Below are positions 61,649-64,000 of a stretch of 64,000 nucleotides of DNA, piece after piece. The first letter of the stretch is position 1; every line of letters starts with the position of its first letter. The notes under the pieces were generated by a model, which was not told the origin of the DNA, made no database searches, and saw only the letters and a program-made list of their open reading frames with translations. The position numbers were made by a program, and so were the translations under genes. The stretch is from Allokutzneria sp. A3M-2-11 16 (lineage in GTDB: Bacteria > Actinomycetota > Actinomycetes > Mycobacteriales > Pseudonocardiaceae): the NCBI RefSeq assembly GCF_024213555.1, contig NZ_JANAVO010000003.1:186001-250000 (forward strand), read 5' to 3'.

Positions 61649-62370
61649 CCGCTGTCACCGCGAAAGGCGTCACCGTCCACTACGGAGACGTGCTCGCACT
61701 GGACGACGTGGATGTCACGGTGGAGCGCGGGCGGATCTGCGGCCTGCTCGGCATGAACGGCTCCGGGAAGTCGACCCTGTTCAAGTCGCTGATCGGCCTC
61801 GTGAAGCCCGACCGCGGCACGATCACGTTGCACGACAAGGACCCTGCTGTGGCGCGTCGCGAAGGGCTGGTCGCGTACGTGCCGCAGTCCGAGGCCGTGG
61901 ACTGGGCCTTCCCGGTCCGCGTCGTCGACGTCGTGTCGATGGGGCGCTACGGCGCGCTCGGCGGGGCCCGGCGGCTGAAGGCGGCTGACCGCGAGGCCGT
62001 CGACGCGGCCCTGGAACGGGTCGGGCTGACCGACCTCGCGGGCAAGCAGATCGGCGAGCTCTCCGGTGGCCAGCGCAAACGCGCTTTCGTGGCAAGGGGA
62101 ATCGCCCAGGACGCGCGGCTGCTGTTCCTCGACGAGCCCTTCGCCGGGGTGGACAAGCGGTCCGAGGCCACGATCGTCGAGCTGCTGCGCTCCCTGCGCG
62201 ACGAAGGCCGCACGATCGTGGTCTCCACCCATGACCTCGCGGCCGTGCCCGCACTGTGCGACGAAGCGATCCTGTTGCGGCGCAAAGTGTTGCTGCACTC
62301 CGACATCGACACCGCGCTCTCCGCGGAGCACCTGGGCCGGGCGTTCGGGCTGGACGGAGCGGTGGCATGA
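61645..62370 (+). CDS. Metal ABC transporter ATPase (Mn/Zn type)
   Basis: This 241-residue ABC ATPase has Walker A GMNGSGKST (residues 35-43), the Q-loop in YVPQSE, signature ELSGGQRKR, Walker B LLFLDEPFAGVD and the H-loop in STHDL. It powers import through the permease encoded next. ATG 61645 overlaps the binding-protein stop (ATGA), and its own stop overlaps the permease start. Confidence 0.94.
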   Translation: MTAVTAKGVTVHYGDVLALDDVDVTVERGRICGLLGMNGSGKSTLFKSLIGLVKPDRGTITLHDKDPAVARREGLVAYVPQSEAVDWAFPVRVVDVVSMGRYGALGGARRLKAADREAVDAALERVGLTDLAGKQIGELSGGQRKRAFVARGIAQDARLLFLDEPFAGVDKRSEATIVELLRSLRDEGRTIVVSTHDLAAVPALCDEAILLRRKVLLHSDIDTALSAEHLGRAFGLDGAVA

Positions 62371-63230
62371 ACCTGATCGACTGGCTGGCCGAGCCGTTGC
62401 AGTTCGACTTCATGCGAAGGGCCCTGCTCGTCAGCGCCGTCGCGGGGCTCGTGTGCGCGGTGCTCTCGTGCTGGGTGACGCTGATCGGCTGGTCGCTGCT
62501 CGGCGACGCCATCGCGCACGCGGTGCTGCCCGGCGTGGTGCTCTCCTACATCTTCGGACTGCCGTTCGCGGTGGGCGCTTTCCTCTTCGGCGGGCTCGCC
62601 GTGACGCTGATCGGCGTGGTCAGGGACACCACGCGGATCAGGGGCGACGCGGCGATCGGCGTGGTCTTCACCGGCCTGTTCGCCCTCGGCCTCGTCCTGG
62701 TCTCCAAGACGCCGAGCCAGATCGACCTCAACCACATCCTGTTCGGCAACGTCCTCGGCGTCTCCGACAGCGATATCGCACAGGTGCTCGGGATCGGCGC
62801 ACTGACGCTGGCCGTGGTCTTCTACAAGCGCCGTGACCTCACGCTCTACGCCTTCGACCCGGTGCACGCGCACGCCATCGGCCTGCGGCCCAAGCGGTTG
62901 GGCGCGCTGTTGCTCATGCTGCTCGCGCTGACCGTCGTGGTGGCCCTGCAGGCGGTGGGCATCATCCTGGTCTCCGCCATGCTGATCACCCCCGGAGTGA
63001 CCGCGTACCTGCTGACCGACCGGTTCGAGCGGATGCTGGCGATCGCGATCGCCGTCTCGGTGAGCAGCTGCGTGCTGGGCACTTACCTGAGCTTCCACGT
63101 CGACAGCTCCACAGGCGGCACGATCGTGCTCTGCCAGGCGATCGTGTTCGCACTGGTCTACCTGTTCGCGCCGCGCCGCGGTCTGCTGGCGAACAAGAGG
63201 AAGCGCCGTACGGCCACCTCCGTAAGGTAG
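62367..63230 (+). CDS. Metal ABC transporter permease (ABC-3 family)
   Basis: This 287-residue integral membrane protein with about eight or nine helices has family segments GWSLLGDAIAHAVLPGVVLSYI, DAAIGVVFTGLFALGLVLVS, LFGNVLGVSDSD and LLVSAMLITPGVTAYLLTDRF-like sequence. It is the channel of the MntABC/ZnuABC-type importer. ATG 62367 overlaps the ATPase stop (ATGA). The DtxR-family gene starts 5 bases after its end. Confidence 0.93.
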   Translation: MNLIDWLAEPLQFDFMRRALLVSAVAGLVCAVLSCWVTLIGWSLLGDAIAHAVLPGVVLSYIFGLPFAVGAFLFGGLAVTLIGVVRDTTRIRGDAAIGVVFTGLFALGLVLVSKTPSQIDLNHILFGNVLGVSDSDIAQVLGIGALTLAVVFYKRRDLTLYAFDPVHAHAIGLRPKRLGALLLMLLALTVVVALQAVGIILVSAMLITPGVTAYLLTDRFERMLAIAIAVSVSSCVLGTYLSFHVDSSTGGTIVLCQAIVFALVYLFAPRRGLLANKRKRRTATSVR

Positions 63231-63235
63231 GGGCC

Positions 63236-63910
63236 ATGGCGACCAAGCGGCCCTCGTCTGCGATCGAGGACTACCTGCGGGCGATCTACGGGCTCGTCGA
63301 ACGCGGGGTCGAGGTCAGCAACGCCACCCTCGCCAAACGGTTGCGGGTCAGCCCCTCCTCGGTCTCGGGCATGGTGGCCAAGCTCGCCGACCTGGGCCTG
63401 GTCACGCACGTGCCCTACCACGGCGTCGAGCTGACCGAGCCCGGCAGGCGCGCCGCGTGCGACGTGCTGCGCAGGCACCGGCTGATCGAGCTGTACCTGG
63501 TCGAGGAGCTGGGCTACACCTGGGACGAGGTGCACGTGGAGGCGGACGTGCTCGAGCACGCCGTCTCCGACTCCCTGATCGAGCGGATCTCGGCGAAGCT
63601 CGGCGATCCCACCCGCGACCCGCACGGCGACCCGATCCCGGCCGCGGACGGTTCGGTGGAGCAGCCGCCGACGCACCTGCTGCGCGACCTCGAACCCGGG
63701 GCCAGCGGCGAGGTCGCCAGGGTCTGGGACACCAACCCGGAGATCCTGCGGTACCTGGCGCACAACGGGATCACCCTGGGCGCGCGGATCGAGGTGCTGG
63801 AGCGCCAGCCCTTCGGCGGTCCGCTGGTGGTCCGGGTGGGCGAGCGCACGCACTCCCTCGGCAACGAGGTGACCGCGGTGCTGCTGATCCGGGTGCCTAC
63901 TTCTCAGTGA
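63236..63910 (+). CDS. DtxR/MntR-family metalloregulator, manganese-like ligands
   Basis: This 224-residue protein has a winged helix (residues 8-65: SAIEDYLRAIYGL, LAKRLRVSPSSVSGMVAKLADLGLV), a dimerisation and metal-binding domain (VLRRHRLIELYLVEELGYTWDEVH, EADVLEHAVSD) and a C-terminal SH3-like domain (about 150-222). The position of IdeR Met10 is Asp (EDYL) and that of Cys102 is Asp (DVLEH), the acidic pattern of manganese sensors. It is likely the repressor acting at the palindrome 60717-60734. Confidence 0.92.
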   Translation: MATKRPSSAIEDYLRAIYGLVERGVEVSNATLAKRLRVSPSSVSGMVAKLADLGLVTHVPYHGVELTEPGRRAACDVLRRHRLIELYLVEELGYTWDEVHVEADVLEHAVSDSLIERISAKLGDPTRDPHGDPIPAADGSVEQPPTHLLRDLEPGASGEVARVWDTNPEILRYLAHNGITLGARIEVLERQPFGGPLVVRVGERTHSLGNEVTAVLLIRVPTSQ

Positions 63911-64000
63911 CGGCCGGGGCGTTCGGGATCGGGTAGCCAGACGGGCCCAGGTGCTTCTCGATGGACCTGCGCCACTCCCCGCTGGAGATCATCTTCTCGA
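63897..64000 (-). CDS. Solute-binding protein, C-terminal end (partial)
   Basis: The minus-strand frame running in from the right edge encodes EKMISSGEWRRSIEKHLGPSGYPIPNAPAVTEK before its TAG stop at 63897. The MISSGEW...LGPSGY ending is typical of polar amino acid (glutamate-type) ABC solute-binding proteins of actinobacteria. Only the last 34 residues are present. It overlaps the end of the MntR-type gene by 14 bases in convergent orientation. Confidence 0.7.
   Translation of the reverse strand, partial: EKMISSGEWRRSIEKHLGPSGYPIPNAPAVTEK

Noticed and set aside
1-64000. tRNA, rRNA or riboswitch genes
   Set aside because: No cloverleaf-type sequence, rRNA stretch or recognisable riboswitch core was found on reading the gaps. 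A covariance-model search would be needed to exclude small ones.

Overview
The window is high-GC actinobacterial chromosome. Frequent GTG and TTG starts, ATGA or TGATG start/stop overlaps, a PaaABCDE operon, an accessory SecA2, an MbtH protein, actinobacterial GntR/YtrA, DUF4235 and MntR proteins, and a recurring GTCCAC(A/T)GTGGAC palindrome together suggest a Pseudonocardiales-type actinomycete. The genus cannot be fixed from the sequence alone. No rRNA, tRNA, CRISPR array, insertion sequence or transposase was seen.

Layout. 1-4.6 kb: the end of a phenylacetate catabolic operon (paaZ partial, paaA-E). 4.6-10.7 kb: orphan MbtH protein, membrane Ser/Thr kinase, argS, a tiny membrane protein, a secreted serine hydrolase, a repeat-rich spacer and a phosphodiesterase. 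10.7-22.0 kb: a defence-like island with visibly lower GC. On the minus strand an operon encodes an XRE regulator, a TIR-pseudokinase fusion, an SF1 helicase and a winged-helix protein. On the plus strand an operon encodes a TIR protein, a STAND-like protein and an unknown protein; the first two share a short RHIM/amyloid-like motif. 22.1-30.7 kb: a secreted GH92 mannosidase, a GntR-controlled membrane protein, a YibE/F-family protein and a glycosyltransferase. 30.7-33.5 kb: an NB-ARC/TPR receptor with an N-terminal RHIM-like motif, coupled to a lipoprotein serine hydrolase. 33.4-36.4 kb: an ArsR, pentapeptide-repeat and GT-B-like operon whose last gene carries a heptanucleotide tandem repeat. 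36.4-41.6 kb: secA2, a Rieske protein, DUF4235 and two SDRs. 41.7-43.9 kb: a caspase-TPR and EACC1 conflict system.

44.0-57.5 kb is one long, translationally coupled catabolic cluster: a LacI regulator with two operators, a carbohydrate ABC importer, three ADP-ribosylglycohydrolase-family genes (four domains), a ribokinase-like kinase, a TIM-barrel/FGE-like fusion, a class III CoA-transferase and a CitE-like lyase. This looks like an undescribed route for import and breakdown of a ribosyl-type compound. After it come a decayed P450 pseudogene, an HxlR/quinone oxidoreductase pair, a VOC protein, and a complete manganese-type ABC uptake operon with its DtxR/MntR regulator. The last bases hold the tail of a solute-binding protein gene on the minus strand.

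A family of roughly 110-120 bp imperfect palindromes with ends GTCTTCAAGTAC/GTACTTGAAGAC recurs in the gaps. One half copy lies inside the coding sequence of the fused glycohydrolase, exactly at its interdomain linker.
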